DNA from: Cyrtodaria siliqua
Taxonomy: Eukaryota; Mollusca; Bivalvia; Adapedonta; Hiatellidae
DNA length: 64,000 nucleotides
Assembly (NCBI GenBank): GCA_037043455.1
Contig: JAWPHD010005587.1
Span: forward strand, 18,501 to 82,500
Direction of reading: 5' to 3'
The notes under the pieces are model-generated. The model had not been told where the DNA came from, did no database searches, and was given only the letters and a program-made list of their open reading frames with translations. Positions 44,759 to 57,547 of the stretch are shown piece after piece (position 1 is the first letter of the stretch; each line of letters starts with the position of its first letter). The translations under genes and the position numbers were made by a program.

Positions 44759-45637
44759 TTAAATATTCTGTTGGAGAAAGACTCTCCATTTTTTAACATG
44801 TTGTTCTAATTTATCCTGTTTAAGCGCTATTTCTTGCTCGATTGCTATGTGTTTATAGAGATATTGTTTAAAAAATATAAAATGAGGATCTGTGTTTTGA
44901 CATTTGTTGACGAATATAAAATATTTTTCTAATAAAATTATATAGTTTGTTACAACTGTTGAATCAGTTAAACAAAATGATATTGTTTCTAAATTTAAAT
45001 TTAAATTAATGTTCACAGTTTTTAAGTATATCGTAAGATCTAACCAGAACTTTTGCGCATGCATACACTCCCAAAATAAGTGGTTTAATGTTTCAGTGTT
45101 CATATTGCAAAAGTTACAAAGGTTGGAGCCTGCCAACTTGTATTTCATCAACATTTTATTTGTTGGGATAATTCGCATTAAATATTTATATTCAAAATTT
45201 CTTAGTTTGGAGTCTATTGTGGATATAAACGGATTTGTGTATATTTTATTCCAATTAAGATCGGTTTTGCTTAACGTATTTTCCCATTTTTGTTGTTGTT
45301 TTGTTTTCTGTATTGTTTCTTTGTTTATTTGAAAGTTGTAAAGAAACTTGTTTGCCTTTTCTGAAGTAATTAATTTTTCTAACGTTTTGTTTAGTAAAGG
45401 TTCGGTATTAATTTGTTCAATTTTAAGACGATCTTTCAACTGTTTCGAAATAACTGAAATAAGTTGGTTATATTTGAGAAAATCTGTAACTGGTATGTCA
45501 TAAAGTTCACTAAATTCTACAAATGTATAGAAATCTCTTTTCCTGTAATCATATATTTGTTCTATGTATTTTATTCCTTTATTAAACCATGTATTATGAA
45601 ACAGGGTTTTTCCTTCGATTTGTATTTGAGCATTATT
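44759..45637 (-). pseudogene. LINE ORF2 C-terminal region (zf-RVT type)
   Basis: Continues in the same frame as the RT part after the single TGA at 45638-45640. No further stop occurs between that TGA and the end at 44759. A C-x2-C-x8-H-x4-C cluster lies near the middle (CNFC, then NHLFWEC), preceded by a KLRNFEYKYLMRIIPTNK stretch typical of the region linking the RT to the zinc-binding domain. In this family the region supports RNA binding and target-primed reverse transcription. The product ends shortly after WRVFLQQNI. Confidence 0.8.
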
Positions 45638-47400
45638 TCAGATTATTTCTTTGCCAATGTTTAGTTTATTATCATTTTTTATTTTTATCCATGACGTTAT
45701 TATTTGCTGTAAAAATATGTCTTTTTTGAACATGTTTATTACGTTTTTTTCTTCTAAGTTACATTCGAAAATGTGTTTTCCACCGTATTGTTCAAGTTTA
45801 GACAGGTAATAAAGTTTCCACAAACCAGAATTAGTGTCGTCAAATATTCTTTTGATCCAACTTGCATTTAGGGATAAAATGAATTTATGGATATCAATCA
45901 TTTTTAGACTACCATTTTGATAACTTTTCGTAAGCACATATCTTTTAAGTTTATCAGGCTTTGAGACCCAGATAAATTCGAACATAAGATTATTTATTTG
46001 TTTCAACTTTGCATTTGATGGAAAAGGCAATACGGTTAAGGGGTAAATTAATTTTGGGAGCGCAAAAGTTTTAATCACTGTGATTTTTCCTATCAATCTG
46101 AGTTTTCTATGTTGCCAGCTTTTTAAGCAATTTTTAAATTCTTCTATCTTTGAATCATAGTTAGCATCGAGCATATGCTTTGTCTCGGTGTAAAATTCTA
46201 TTCCCAAAGTCTTTGCTTTTTCTGAGGTCCAATGAAATTGTTTATGTAAGAGGTATTTCAAATCCGTATTTTTTAATGACCCTGCTCTTAAAACGCTACA
46301 TTTTCCCATTTTTAATTTCAAACCAGATATGTAACTAAAGTTGTCTAATACGTTTACAAGCGTTTCAAATGAACGTTTTGAACCATCCGTTAAAAACGTT
46401 GCATCATCCGCAAAAAAGGTATTTTTAAATTCCATACCCTGCATACGTATACCTTTAATATTATTATTGTTTAAAATTTCGTATGACAAAAGTTCGATAC
46501 AAATAATAAATAAATAAAGAGATAAGGGACAACCTTGACAGACACCTCTTTGAATTGGGAAAAAGTCTGTCATGTGACCATTATTTAATACACAACTTTT
46601 AGAATCAGTATAAAATAGTTTTACCCAATCTAAAAGTGAGTCACCAAAATTGAAATGTTTTAATGATTTGAATATAAACTCATGATCAAGGCTATCAAAT
46701 GCTTTTTCAAAATCTGCAAAAAATAGAAGAGCTGGAAGTTGATTGTCTTCTAGGTGATCTAGAATTTCACATAAAAGTCTAATATTTTCGCCGATATATC
46801 GTCCTTTTAAAAAACCTGTTTGAGAGCTATTTATTATTTTTATTAACACATTTTTTATTCGATTGGCTATAGTTTTTGTTGCTAGCTTGTAGTCGACATT
46901 CAATAAGCTTATGGGGCGCCAGTTTCCTAAGTGCATTGTGTCTTTGCCTGTTTTGGGGATGAGTGTTATTAAACTTTGTTTTTGCAGTTCAGTCATGTTT
47001 TGTATTTGATAAGAATAGTTAATTGAGGCTATATAGAAATGTTTTATATCATTCCAAAATATCTTGTAGAACTCTGTTGTTATTCCGTCTGAACCTGGAC
47101 TTTTTTGGTTTTGCATTTGTTTCAAGGCTAAACTACATTCATACTCTGTTAAAATACCGTCACATGTTTCTTTTTCTATTTCACTAAGTATATTTATTGA
47201 ATTATTAAAGAAATCAAACTGTGATTCTTGACAACGTTTTTTTTCATACAATTTACTATAATACTTCTTTTGAGCCTCTAAAATTTTCTGTTGAGTTTGA
47301 ATTACTTTTCCGTTAACACTTAGTCTCATAATAACTTTGGTTTCAGCTTTTTTCTTTTCTAAGTTTGAGAAGAATTGTGTGTTTTTTTCATTATATTCTA
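45638..47400 (-). pseudogene. LINE ORF2 reverse transcriptase domain
   Basis: A 563-codon open stretch from 47329 to the TGA at 45638; the frame is open further upstream to about 47430 but lacks an ATG there. RT motifs in order, numbered from 47329: KSPGSDG (76-82), LIPK (123-126), NWRPISLLN (136-144), motif A FFADFEKAFDSL with Asp206, RGVCQGCPLS (261-270) and the catalytic FFADD with Asp308 and Asp309. All three catalytic aspartates are present. The fingers, palm and thumb are therefore intact, while the protein as a whole is cut by the TGA. The family copies LINE RNA at nicked chromosomal DNA. Confidence 0.92.
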
Positions 47401-47964
47401 CTTTGTCAGCAAGATACCGTTTATCTTATTTTCAATGAGTTCATTTAGTTCGCGTTTATTAAGGTCTAGTTCTAATTTAGCAGTTTCAATAATTTGTATG
47501 TTAGAAGACTTTTGTAGTTGGTCTTCTAGTTGTGTTATGTTCAAATTAATCTTCTTTTCTTTTTCACTGTCTGCTTTCTTTTTAGTACTTGCATATTTTA
47601 TAGTCTCGTTTCTGATTGTTCCTTTTATAATTTCCCATAGAGTATTAGGATTTGATTCTTTGTTTATATCTGCAGTTTCTTGTATGCCTTTTCTTATTGT
47701 TTCTTGGTATTCGTGTTGTAAAATCAGGCTGTTGTTTATTTTAAAGAAACCGGGACCTTTGATTAGGTGCATTAAATTAATTTGAATACTTACAATAGAG
47801 TGGTCAGACCTGAATCCCGCGTTAATCTTACTATATTGTGTTGAGTTTGCAAGATTTTCAGATATCAAAAAATAATCCAGTCTTGAGAAAATTGGAAGTT
47901 TTGTGTTTGAATGCCAAGTGAATTGTTTTTTGTCCGGGTGTTGTACGAGCCAAATATCTACTAA
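47401..47964 (-). pseudogene. LINE endonuclease C-terminal part
   Basis: Encodes LVDIWLVQHPDKKQFTWHS, then SRLDYFLIS and GFRSDHSIV, the SDH motif of the exonuclease-endonuclease-phosphatase (APE-like) fold, followed by a Lys/Glu-rich linker to the RT. The frame differs from that of the RT by one base; the shift lies between about 47420 and 47435. Upstream it is cut off by the composite repeat. Confidence 0.85.
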
Positions 47965-49790
47965 GTCACAGTTTTACATAGACATAGACATATAGGAAAA
48001 AACTTTAAAAAATCTTCTCTGAAACCACAAGGCACAGAGCTCTCATGTATTACATGTAGCATCAGCTTATGGTCCTCTACTAAGTTTGTTCAAATGGTGA
48101 CCCTGGGGTCAAATTTGTCCCCGCCTCGGGGGTCACAGTTTTACATAGATTTATATAGGATTTATTTTTAAAAAATCTTCTTCTTGGAAACTACAACAGC
48201 CAGAGGTTTGATATTTTGCATTTACTATAAGCTTATGGTCCTTTACCAAGTTTGTTAAAATGGTGACCCTCGGGTCACATTTGGCCCCGCGCCAAGGATC
48301 ACATGTTTTACATAGACATGTATAGGGAAAAATTAAAAAAATCTTCTTCTCTGAAACTGCAAGAGCCAGAGGTTTAATATTTTGCATTTGCTATAAGCTT
48401 GTGGTCCTCTACCAAGTTTGTTCAAATGGTGACCCAGGGGTCACATTTGGCCCCACCCCGGGGGTCACAGTTTTACATAGGCTTGTATAGGGAAAACTGA
48501 AAAAAAATCTTCTTCTCTGGAACCACATGGCACAGAGCTCTCATGTATTACATGTAGCATCATCTTATGGTCCTCTACTAAGTTTGTTCAAATGGTGACC
48601 CTGGGGTCAAATTTGTCCCCGCCCTGAGGGTCACAGTTTTACATAGACTTATATAGGATTTTTTTTTAAAAAATCTTCTTCTCGGAAACTACAAGAGACA
48701 GAGGTTTAATATTTTGCATTTGCTATAAGCTTATGGTCCTTTACCAAGTTTGTTCAAATTGTGACCCTCGGGTCGCATTTGACCCCGCCCCAAGGGTCAC
48801 ATGTTTTACATAAATGCTTGTATAGGGAAAAACTGAAACAAATCTTCTTCTCTGGAACTGCAAGAGCCAGAGGTTTAATATTTTGCATTTGCTATAAGCT
48901 TATGGTCCTTTAACAAGTTTGTTCAAATTGTGACCCCGCCCCAAGTGTCACATGTTTTACATAGACATGTATAGGGAAAAATTAAAAAAATCTTCTTCTC
49001 TGAAACTGCAAGAGCCAGAGGTTTAATATTTTGCATTTGCTATAAGCTTATGGTCTTCTACCAAGTTTGTTCAAATGGTGACCTATTGGTCACATTTGGC
49101 CCGACACTGGGGGTCACAGTCCTACTAAGGCTTGTATAGGCAAAAGTGTTTTTTATTATTTTATTTTTTTTAATTTGATTTTATTTTATTTTTTAAATTT
49201 TAATTTTTTTTTTATTTTTTATTTTATTTTTTCAATTTTTTTTTTTTAATTTTTTTTTTTTTTTTTTTGTTGTTGTTTTTTTATTTGAATTTGTTTCTTT
49301 TTTTTTTTTTTTTTTCATTATCTTTTTAATTACTTGACACTTACTTTAAAATTTCTTGTCGGCGCTACTCATCCTAAATGCCTTGTTGAATTTCGAAGAA
49401 ACTTGGCAGGAAGCATCGGTAAGATGTCTAGTTGTTCCAGTTCGCTGATTTTTGACGGAGTTATGGCTCTTTGACATTTTTATTTTAAATTTCTTGTCGG
49501 CGCTGATTAACTCCTCTTAAACGGCTGGATTTCTACGAAATTTGGCAGGAAGCCTCAGTATGATGTCTAGTTGAGCAAAGCGCGGTATATCAATGAAATC
49601 TTGGACAATATCGAAAACCAGCTAGATCTTGTTAGTAATTACACAGTTATGGCCCTTGATATGTTGAAAAATGCTATATTGTATTTTCCTTTGTTAAATC
49701 TATAGGAGAAGAGAGCTATATCTAGCTATATCTATCTAAATCTATAAGAGCCAGTAGAGCGTCCACAGGCCCTCTTGGGCCTCTTGTTAT
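47965..49790 (+). mobile_element. Composite repeat inserted in the LINE
   Basis: About seven ~163 bp monomers (47965-49140) with GGTCACAGTTTTACATAG, AGAGCCAGAGGTTTAATATT, GCTATAAGCTTATGGTCC and ACCAAGTTTGTTCAAATGG, then a T-rich tract, then a 167-type monomer, and the terminus AGTAGAGCGTCCACAGGCCC, TCTTGGGCCTCTTGTT. LINE endonuclease sequence lies on both sides, so the repeat arrived after the LINE. A few tens of LINE bases seem to be missing between the two halves. Confidence 0.75.
49145..49335. repeat. T-rich low-complexity tract
   Basis: About 190 bases of T runs broken by A or ATTT. Length is likely unstable. Confidence 0.9.
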
Positions 49791-49794
49791 TAGT

Positions 49795-50183
49795 ATCAAC
49801 TCATCCATTCTTTTTATCAGTTTCTATATTCAAAACAGAATTAAAATCACCACCAATAATAAGGTTTTTGTCTTCATTCTCTATAATATATTGTTTTAAT
49901 TTCTCAAAAAGTGTAATGTCATCTTTATTTGGTCCATAAATATTTAAGAGTGTTATCATTTTGTCGTTCAATGTGAGTTCTAACGCTTGGAGACGGCCAA
50001 CTACTATATCAGTATAGTTTATGATTTTATATGATCAGTTAGCGTTTATCAATATAGCTACCCCTTCACTATTGCTGCTCTTTCCACTGAAAAATGCATC
50101 CATTCCCCATTCTTGTTTTCAATGTTGGTGTATGTTTGATGAATAGTGTGTTTCTTGTAAAAGACAAAAAGAGTACGGTTGCT
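49795..50183 (-). pseudogene. LINE endonuclease N-terminal part
   Basis: Minus-strand translation shows LLQETH (the catalytic Glu; codons at 50146-50157), EGVAILIN, LLNIYGPN and LIIGGDFNSVLN (GGDFN at 49840-49854), all diagnostic of the LINE EEP endonuclease that nicks target DNA. At least two stops interrupt it. The sequence becomes satellite at 50184. Confidence 0.85.
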
Positions 50184-53100
50184 GTCCATAATGTTACGTT
50201 GCATAACATCATGTTTCACAAAGTGAAGTGGGGGCTATATAGGAATCATGCTTCACAAGGTGAAGTGGGGGCTATATATGAATCATGTTGTCCATAATGT
50301 TACGTTGCATAACATCATGTTTCACAAAGTGAAGTGGGGCTATATAGGAATCATGTTTCACAAGGTGAAGTGGGGGCTATATATGAAATCATGTTGTCCA
50401 TAATGTTACGTTGCATAACATCATGTTTCACAAAGTGAAGTGGGGCTACTATAGGAATCATGTTTCACAAGGTGAAGTGGGGGCTATATATGAATCATTG
50501 TTGTCCATAATGTTACGTTGCATAACATCATGTTTCACAAAGGTGAAGTGGGGCTATATAGGAATCATGTTTCACAAGGGTGAAGTGGTGGGCTATATAT
50601 GAATCATGTTGTCTCCATAATGTTACGTTGCATAACATCATGTTTCACAAAGTGAAGTGGGGCTATATATGAATCATGTTGTCCATAATGTTACGTTGCA
50701 TAACATCATGTTTCACAAAGTGAAGTGGGGCTATACAGGAATCATGTTTCACAAGGTGAAGTGGGGGCTATATATGAATCATGTTGTCCATAATGTTACG
50801 TTGCATAACATCATGTTTCACAAAGTGAAGTGGGGCTATATATGAATCATGTTGTCCATAATGTTACGTTGCATAACATCATGTTTCACAAAGTGAAGTG
50901 GGGCTATATAGGAATCATGTTTCACAAGGTGAAGTGGGGGCTATATATGAATCATGTTGTCCATAATGTTACGTTGCATAACATCATGTTTCACAAAGTG
51001 AAGTGGGGCTATATATGAATCATGTTGTCCATAATGTTACGTTGCATAACATCATGTTTCACAAAGTGAAGTGGGGCTATATAGGAATCATGTTTCACAA
51101 GGTGAAGTGGGGGCTATATATGAATCATGTTGTCCATAATGTTACGTTGCATAACATCATGTTTCACAAAGTGAAGTGGGGCTATATATGAATCATGTTG
51201 TCCATAATGTTACGTTGCATAACATCATGTTTCACAAAGTGAAGTGGGGCTATACAGGAATCATGTTTCACAAGGTGAAGTGGGGGCTATATATGAATCA
51301 TGTTGTCCATAATGTTACGTTGCATAACATCATGTTTCACAAATTGAAGTGGGGCTATATATGAATCATGTTGTCCATAATGTTACGTTGCATAACATCA
51401 TGTTTCACAAAGTGAAGTGGGGCTATATAGGAATCATGTTTCACAAGGTGAAGTGGGGGCTATATATGAATCATGTTGTCCATAATGTTACGTTGCATAA
51501 CATCATGTTTCACAAAGTGAAGTGGGGCTATATATGAATCATGTTGTCCATAATGTTACGTTGCATAACATCATGTTTCACAAAGTGAAGTGGGGCTATA
51601 TAGGAATCATGTTTCACAAGGTGAAGTGGGGGCTATATATGAATCATGTTGTCCATAATGTTACGTTGCATAACATCATGTTTCACAAAGTGAAGTGGGG
51701 CTATATAGGAATCATGTTTCACAAAGTGAAGTGGGGGCTATATATGAATCATGTTGTCCATAATGTTACGTTGCATAACATCATGTTTCACAAAGTGAAG
51801 TGGGGGCTATATATGAATCATGCTGTCCATAATGTTATGTTGCATCACATCATGTTTCACAAAGTGAAGTGGGGCTATATAGGAATCATGTTTCACAAGG
51901 TGAAGTGGGGCTATATAGGAATCATGTTTCACAAGGTGAAATGGGGGCTATATAGGAATCATGCTTCACAAAGTAAAGTGGGGACTATATAGGAATCATG
52001 CTTTACAAAGTGAAATGGGGCTATATAGGAATCGTGCTTCACAAAGTGAAGTGGGGGCTATATAGGAATAATGCTTCACAAAGTGAAGTGGGGCTATATA
52101 GGAATCATGCTTCACAAAGTGAAGTGGGGCTATATAGGAATCATGCTTCACAAAGTGAAGTGGGGCTATATAGGAATCATGCTTCACAAAGTGAAGTGGG
52201 GCTATATAGGAATCATGCTTCACAAAGTGAAATGGGGGCTATATAGGAATCATGCTTCACAAAGTGAAGTGGGGGCTATATAGGAATCATGCTTCACAAA
52301 GTGAAGTGGGCTGTAGAGGAATCATGCTTCACAAAGTGAAGTGGGGGCTATATATGAATCATGCTTCACAAAGTGAAGTGGGGCTATATAGGAATCATGC
52401 TTCACAAAGTGAAGTGGGGCTATATAGGAATCATGCTTCACAAAGTGAAGTGGGGCTATATAGGAATCATGCTTCACAAAGTGAAATGGGGGCTATATAG
52501 GAATCATGCTTCACAAATTAAGTTGGGGCTATATAGGAATCATGCTTCACAAGGTGAAGTGGGCTGTAGAGGAATCATGCTTCACAAAGTCAAGTGGGGG
52601 CTATATATGAATCATGTTGTCCATAATGTTACGTTGCATAACATCATGTTTCACAAAGTGAAGTGGGGCTATATAGGAATCATGTTTCACAAGGTGAAGT
52701 GGGGGCTATATATGAATCATGTTGTCCATAATGTTACGTTGCATAACATCATGTTTCACAAAGTGAAGTGGGGCTATATAGGAATCATGTTTCACAAAGT
52801 GAAGTGGGGGCTATATATGAATCATGTTGTCCATAATGTTACGTTGCATAACATCATGTTTCACAAAGTGAAGTGGGGGCTATATATGAATCATGCTGTC
52901 CATAATGTTATGTTGCATCACATCATGTTTCACAAAGTGAAGTGGGGCTATATAGGAATCATGTTTCACAAGGTGAAGTGGGGCTATATAGGAATCATGT
53001 TTCACAAGGTGAAATGGGGGCTATATAGGAATCATGCTTCACAAAGTAAAGTGGGGACTATATAGGAATCATGCTTTACAAAGTGAAATGGGGCTATATA

Positions 53101-55785
53101 GGAATCATGCTTCACAAAGTGAAGTGGAGGCTATATAGGAATCATGCTTCACAAAGTGAAGTGGGGCTATATAGGAATCATGCTTCACAAAGTGAAGTGG
53201 GGCTATATAGGAATCATGCTTCACAAAGTGAAGTGGGGCTATATAGGAATCATGCTTCACAAATTGAAGTGGGGCTATATAGGGATCATGCTTCACAAAG
53301 TGAAGTAGGGGCTATATAGGAATCATGCTTCACAAAGTGAAATGGGGGCTATATAGGAATCATGCTTCACAAAGTGAAGTGGGGGCTATATAGGAATCAT
53401 GCTTCACAAAGTGAAGTGGGCTGTAGAGGAATCATGCTTCACAAAGTGAAGTGGGGGCTATATATGAATCATGCTTCATAAAGTGAAGTGCGGGCTATAT
53501 ATGAATCATGCTTTACAAAGTGAAGTGGGGCTATAGAGGAATCATGCTTCACAAAGTAAAGTGGGGCTATATATGAATCATGCTTCACAAAGTGAAGTGG
53601 GGGCTATAGAGGAATCATGCTTCACAAAGTGAAGTGGGGGCTATATAGAGGAATCACGCTTCACAAAGTGAAGTGAGGGCTATATAAGAATCATGCTTCA
53701 CAAAGTGAAGTGGGGGCTATATAGGAATCATGCTTCACAAAGTGAAGTGGGCTATAGAGGAATCATGCTTCACAAAGTGAAATGGGGGCTATATAGGAAT
53801 CATGCTTCACAAAGTGAAGTGGGGGCTATATAGGAATCGTGCTTCACAAAGTGAAGTGGGCTGTAGAGGAATCATGCTTCACAAAGTCAAGTGGGGGCTA
53901 TATATGAATCATGTTGTCCATAATGTTACGTTGCATAACATCATGTTTCACAAAGTGAAGTGGGGCTATATAGGAATCATGTTTCACAAGGTGAAGTGGG
54001 GGCTATATATGAATCATGTTGTCCATAATGTTACGTTGCATAATATCATGTTTCACAAAGTGAAGTGGGGCTATATAGGAATCATGTTTCACAAAGTGAA
54101 GTGGGGGCTATATATGAATCATGTTGTCCATAATGTTACGTTGCATAACATCATGTTTCACAAAGTGAAGTGGGGGCTATATATGAATCATGCTGTCCAT
54201 AATGTTATGTTGCATCACATCATGTTTCACAAAGTGAAGTGGGGCTATATAGGAATCATGTTTCACAAGGTGAAGTGGGGCTATATAGGAATCATGTTTC
54301 ACAGGGTGAAATGGGGGCTATATAGGAATCATGCTTCACAAAGTAAAGTGGGGACTATATAGGAAACATGCTTTACAAAGTGAAATGAGGCTATATAGGA
54401 ATCATGCTTCACAAAGTGAAGTGGGGGCTATATAGGAATCATGCTTCACAAAGTGAAGTGGGGCTATATAGGAATCATGCTTCACAAAGTGAAGTGGGGG
54501 CTATATAGGAATCATGCTTCACAAAGTGAAGTGGGGCTATATAGGAATCATGCTTCACAAAGTGAAGTGGGGCTATATAGGAATCATGCTTCACAAAGTG
54601 AAGTAGGGGCTATATAGGAATCATGCTTCACAAAGTGAAATGGGGGCTATATAGGAATCATGCTTCACAAAGTGAAGTGGGGGCTATATAGGAATCATGC
54701 TTCACAAAGTGAAGTGGGCTGTAGAGGAATCATGCTTCACAAAGTGAAGTGGGGGCTATATATGAATCATGCTTCATAAAGTGAAGTGCGGGCTATATAT
54801 GAATCATGCTTTACAAAGTGAAGTGGGGCTATAGAGGAATCATGCTTCACAAAGTAAAGTGGGGCTATATATGAATCATGCTTCACAAAGTGAAGTGGGG
54901 GCTATAGAGGAATCATGCTTCACAAAGTGAAGTGGGGGCTATATAGAGGAATCACGCTTCACAAAGTGAAGTGAGGGCTATATAGGAATCAGGCAATATA
55001 GGAAACATGCTTCACAAAGTGAAGTGGGGGGCTATATAGAAATCATGCTTCACAAAGTGAAGTGGGGGCTATATAGGAATCATGCTTCACAAAGTGAAGT
55101 GTAGGCTATATAGGAATCAAGCTTCACAAAGTCATGAATCATGCTTTACAAAGTGAAGTGGGGGCTGTAGAGGAATCATGCTTCACAAAGTGAAGTGGGG
55201 CTATATATGAATCATGCTTCACAAAGTGAAGTGGGGCTATATAGGAATCATGCTTCACAAAGTGAAGTGGAGGCTATAGAGGAATCATGCTTAACAAAAT
55301 GAAGTGGGGGCTATAGAGGAATCATGCTTCACAAAGTAAAGTGGGGCTATATATGAATCATGCTTCACAAAGTGAAGTGTGGGCTATATATGAATTATGC
55401 TTTACAAAGTGAAGTGGGGCTATATATGAATCATGCTTCACAAAGTGAAGTGGGGGCTATATAGGAATCATGCTTCACAAAGTGAAGTGGAGCTATAGAG
55501 GAATCATGCTTCACAAAGTGAAGTGGGGGCTATATAGGAATCATGCTTCACAATGTCAAGTGGGGGCTATATAGGAATCATGCTTCACAAAGTCAAGTGG
55601 GGGCTGTATATGAATCATGCTTCACAAAGTGAGGTGGGGGCTATATATGAATCATGCTTCACAAAGTGAAGTGGGGCTATATATGAATCATGTTTCACAA
55701 AATGAAGTGGGGGCTATATAGGAATCATGCTTCACAAAGTGAAGTGGGGCTATATAGGAATCATGCTGTCCGTAATGTTATGTTG
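50184..55785. repeat. 36/37 and 68 bp satellite with 173 bp higher-order unit
   Basis: Short units of 36-37 bases carry GCTTCACAAAGTGAAGTGGG and CTATATAGGAATCAT. A longer 68-base form adds GTTGTCCATAATGTTACG, TTGCATAACATCATG. From 50657 to about 51700 the order 68+68+37 repeats as a 173 bp unit six times. The array then alternates between runs of short units and repeated blocks of mixed order (compare 51650-52100, 52600-53090 and 53900-54390, which are near copies). Every unit holds CTTCAC-AAA-GTGAAG, a perfect 6 bp hairpin. Reading frames are by-products. Confidence 0.95.
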
Positions 55786-56280
55786 CATCACATCATGTCA
55801 CATCTGTCGCGTTGCATCCCGTCACATAACACATCTTTTACTACTTGCAGTTTTCAAACTTAATATGCACATAACTGATGACCTTACATCCCTCTACATC
55901 ACACACTGTTGATTGCCTAATTTATCATAGAATTATGGCCCTTTGTTCGACACTCTAATATTGCACCATGTCACTTAACATAATTTGTTCAATTTGTTTT
56001 GGATTGTTCCCAAACTTCATATACACATAACAACTGATGACTTTATGTCCCTCTACATCACATATTGTTGATTGCCTAATTCATTACAGAATTAATGGCC
56101 CTTTGTCTAAAATTGTATCTATTGATTCACTTCAAAAGTTTTCATAGATTGTTATTACACTTGACATACAGTTCACATGCGAAGATACGATGTATCTCTG
56201 CATCAAGGGTTTTCGATTCTGCAATTTTTTACAGAATTATGGACTTTTCTTTTACTTAGAATTGTTTTTACATTAAAGGT
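55786..56280 (+). repeat. ~170 bp dispersed monomers, 2-3 copies
   Basis: CCCTCTACATCACA, TTGTTGATTGCCTAATT and AGAATTATGGCCCTTTG recur at about 55890 and 56060, with a third, diverged copy. The stretch just before (55770-55835) resembles an extended form of the 68 bp satellite unit. Confidence 0.65.
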
Positions 56281-57239
56281 GAATGGCCACCCTTTATGTA
56301 GTATTATCAATTAACAAATTTAACTGTTAAACATCATATGAACATTTCTTGATAGTCCCGGAGAGAAATATATATTTAAAACCCCTACTATTAAAGTTGT
56401 ATGTAAAAATAAGTATTATTTGCATGACGTAGATACTACTTTTACCACTGCGTGACTGCACGGCGAAATGAGGTAAATGTGATTTGTATAGCTGCACAAC
56501 CAGATAATTGATAAATACATTTACCTGTGGATTAATTTACCTGTTCAAAGTTTCTACATCATCAAATAAAATCTTATTTTTGCTTTCCACAGATATTGCA
56601 GTGTGTAAATTGTTAATATCAGTATTGTTGTGTATTGATTTCGATTTAAATAAACATAAACATGTTCATGAAACAACACATGACCAGAGAACTTTAAGAA
56701 ATTAACTAGTATTTTAGACATTTCTTATTCTTGATTTCCCCCTCTCACTGGCTATATCAATAAAGCGGGAGTAGTCATCTCCTTCAGTGATTAAGTTCTA
56801 GTTATTTTGGATAACATATGTACATGTAATACTCAAATGACATTTAAAAAAACAACACATAAATATTAGTTCAACAAAAAAATATATAGAGATTATTTAA
56901 CTGCTGGGATCGCTTATAGGGAAATCCTTCACGAGATGATAGGCGTGTGGTTCTTTGCACGAACGAGCGTAAGCTAGTGAGTGGAAAAAACAACACACGC
57001 CTACCATCTAGTGAAAGATTTATACATAATCGATCACAACAGTTAAATTATGTCTGATTGTAACCAGAATTATACGCCTTATTTATCGTTATCGGCGGAT
57101 GACATCGATGTCACCAACACGTTATTGACGTCATAACTCAACATCGCAATTAGTTATTTTTGTGTTCGAATAGAAATGTAATAAATTTGTATAATGCTGA
57201 AAAGATATGTTTTCAGTATATTAGTTATATATAGACATG
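56281..57239. other. AT-rich intergenic, nothing recognised
   Basis: 56935-57025 has a weak inverted word pair (GATGATAGGCGTGTG against CACACGCCTACCATC). No gene seen. Confidence 0.45.
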
Positions 57240-57533
57240 ATTAAAAATAGCAAAGTTAAAAGTAGGATAACTGGAAAAAACGACTAAATCTTTTTACGCG
57301 AAACTGACAGTACATGATATAATTATCATAAAAAATCATATAAATGCTAAAATACTAGATAAAATTCTTAATGAAGATGTTTTTAAACGCAATATATACC
57401 TAGCAGGAATTAGAACTCTTCAATGTCAGACCTTTTTTTTTTGTATATAACTTGCAATATATTACCTTGATATTCTTGTCTAGGTTGTGCCAGCCATTAA
57501 AAAGTGAACGATTATGTATAAAATTGTTTTATG
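57240..57533 (-). repeat. Dispersed repeat, arms M and L, uninterrupted
   Basis: 57240-57355 is inverted relative to 19630-19740, and 57390-57510 matches 17170-17320 on the same strand. The junction near 57355-57362 is the uninterrupted counterpart of the insertion site of the element at 17955-19629. Confidence 0.65.
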
Positions 57534-57547
57534 CAATTCTGTTTAAA

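Larger units (their letters stand above)
44759..50183 (-). mobile_element. Tx1/L1-type LINE, broken and interrupted
   Basis: Read on the minus strand: endonuclease N-terminal part (50183-49795), a composite repeat insertion (49790-47965), endonuclease C-terminal part (47964-47401), reverse transcriptase (47400-45638) and the C-terminal zinc-knuckle region (45637-44759). Domain order and sequence style match the Tx1 branch of L1. No ORF1 is seen, because the 5' side runs into the satellite at 50184. Lesions: an internal TGA at 45638-45640, a frameshift near 47420-47435 and stops in the endonuclease N-terminal part. It cannot move on its own. Confidence 0.85.

Noticed and set aside
47375..47785. 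136-codon hydrophobic plus-strand frame resembling a membrane protein
   Set aside because: It is the antisense shadow of the Lys/Glu-rich LINE linker on the minus strand.
50094..54362. VKWGLYMNH-type frames
   Set aside because: Products of the 36/37/68 base satellite.
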